In this document: positions 5,453 through 6,126 of the stretch, piece after piece
Layout of the letters: each line of letters starts with the position of its first letter
How positions within the stretch are numbered: position 1 is the first letter of the stretch
Assembly: GCA_021163175.1 (NCBI GenBank)
Contig: JAGGXG010000153.1
Span: 1 to 6,126 of the forward strand
From: Thermoplasmata archaeon
GTDB lineage: Archaea > Thermoplasmatota > E2 > UBA202 > JdFR-43
DNA: 6,126 nucleotides
Direction of reading: 5' to 3'
The notes under the pieces: generated by a model
The model's database searches: none
What the model was told of the DNA's origin: nothing
What the model saw: only the letters and a program-made list of their open reading frames with translations
Position numbers and translations under genes: made by a program

Positions 5453-6126
5453 CTATTCGTTTTCACTGATTAAATGATTAATCATGCATTCCGATATATC
5501 ACTAGCATATTCTCCCGTTCTCCTGATACTTTCTGCAATATAGCCAATTGATATTGCTATTGCACCTTTCTGTTGCAATGCCAGTGTGTTGATTTTTTCA
5601 CATAGAGATACAAGTTTTGTTAATGAATCTATGTTTTTATTGGCCAATTTCATATCTCTCTCAGTGAATGATTCTATGCTTTTATCAAAAATCTTTAATG
5701 CATGATTGCTGGCCGATTCAATAGCATCAATAATTTTCTCGTCTATTTCTTCATCAATAAAATTCAGGATATTTTTTGCTATCCTAACCGCATGATCTCC
5801 GATACGCTCTATAATTCTGCTTACTAGAAAGTAGTTTACAGCATTCTCCGCTGTAACGCCCATCTTTCTAGAAAGGTTTACATCTCTTGACACTATGTTG
5901 TGCTGACGTGCTATCAGCCAGTGCAATCTATCTACGTCATTATCTCTAGATAAAATATCCTCTGCTAGTGTTTTATCTCTATTCTTTAATATGCTGATAG
6001 CATCCTTGTGCATGTTTTTCACAATAAAATACATCCTATAAATTGATTTTTCAAATGGCATCTCTACAGGATTGAGTAAATCCTTTATTGTAACGCTGCT
6101 ATTTGTTTCCTCCACAACCTCTTGAC
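5453..6126 (-). CDS. PhoU-domain phosphate-uptake-type regulator (AbrB-PhoU family), 5' end outside window
   Basis: About 223 residues are visible. The GTG at 6115 could serve as a start, but the frame is open to the edge. The text before and after it (QEVVEETNSSVTIKDLLNP) matches the linker that, in archaeal homologues, joins an N-terminal AbrB/SpoVT DNA-binding domain to PhoU, so the gene most likely continues beyond the window. Numbered from that GTG, two three-helix-bundle repeats are present. The first has the metal-binding motif ERIGDHAVRIAKNI (Glu103, Asp107); the second has ESIRRTGEYASDISE (Glu195, Glu202, Asp206). PhoU proteins are cytosolic modulators of phosphate transport and signalling. 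With an AbrB domain it would be a transcription regulator of phosphate genes, but no Pst genes are in the window, so the target is unproven. Confidence 0.88.
   Translation of the reverse strand, partial: QEVVEETNSSVTIKDLLNPVEMPFEKSIYRMYFIVKNMHKDAISILKNRDKTLAEDILSRDNDVDRLHWLIARQHNIVSRDVNLSRKMGVTAENAVNYFLVSRIIERIGDHAVRIAKNILNFIDEEIDEKIIDAIESASNHALKIFDKSIESFTERDMKLANKNIDSLTKLVSLCEKINTLALQQKGAIAISIGYIAESIRRTGEYASDISECMINHLISENE

Overview
The window looks archaeal. It is AT-rich and gene-dense. At four genes a TATA-like octamer is centred about 24-26 nt upstream of the ATG with no Shine-Dalgarno sequence between, which is the signature of leaderless archaeal promoters. The protein families fit: an AbrB-PhoU type regulator, a short ribbon-helix-helix protein, a thioredoxin with a MDELEEIR-type N-terminal extension, NEW3-domain surface proteins and a Cas4/RecB-like nuclease. 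A euryarchaeal, possibly Thermoplasmatota-like, source is my best guess, but the sequence alone does not fix the lineage. No rRNA, tRNA, CRISPR array or insertion sequence was seen.

Layout. (1) At 3-179 (+) is the 3' end of an ATP-NAD kinase family gene whose last codons look frameshifted. (2) At 1817-199 (-) is a two-gene operon: a cytosolic thioredoxin, then, through an ATGA overlap, a lipoprotein with three thioredoxin folds of which only the last keeps a CxxC. (3) Diverging from it at 1898-3219 (+) is a second ATGA-linked pair: a small winged-helix regulator and a Cas4-like Fe-S nuclease with four transmembrane helices inserted in its middle. The about 80-bp divergent promoter carries two leaderless TATA boxes and a tandem repeat, TGCACAA, with an 11-bp period. 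(4) Converging on the nuclease with a 1-bp gap is a ribbon-helix-helix protein gene (3451-3221, -). (5) At 5417-3495 (-) is a large surface protein with a signal peptide, a jelly-roll-like domain, NEW3/Ig-like domains and one central transmembrane helix. (6) At the right edge (6126-5453, -) is the PhoU part of a phosphate-uptake-type regulator whose start lies outside the window.

How they may work together (inference). The divergent block could be one redox-linked unit: cytosolic thioredoxin, an exported thiol-disulfide lipoprotein, a cysteine-containing regulator that may bind the shared promoter, and a membrane-tethered Fe-S nuclease. The surface protein keeps all its cysteines and all its N-glycosylation sequons on the outer side of its membrane helix, and could be a client of an extracellular thiol-disulfide enzyme, but nothing in the sequence shows that directly. 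The most unusual element is the membrane-embedded Cas4-like nuclease paired with its own regulator, away from any visible CRISPR genes.
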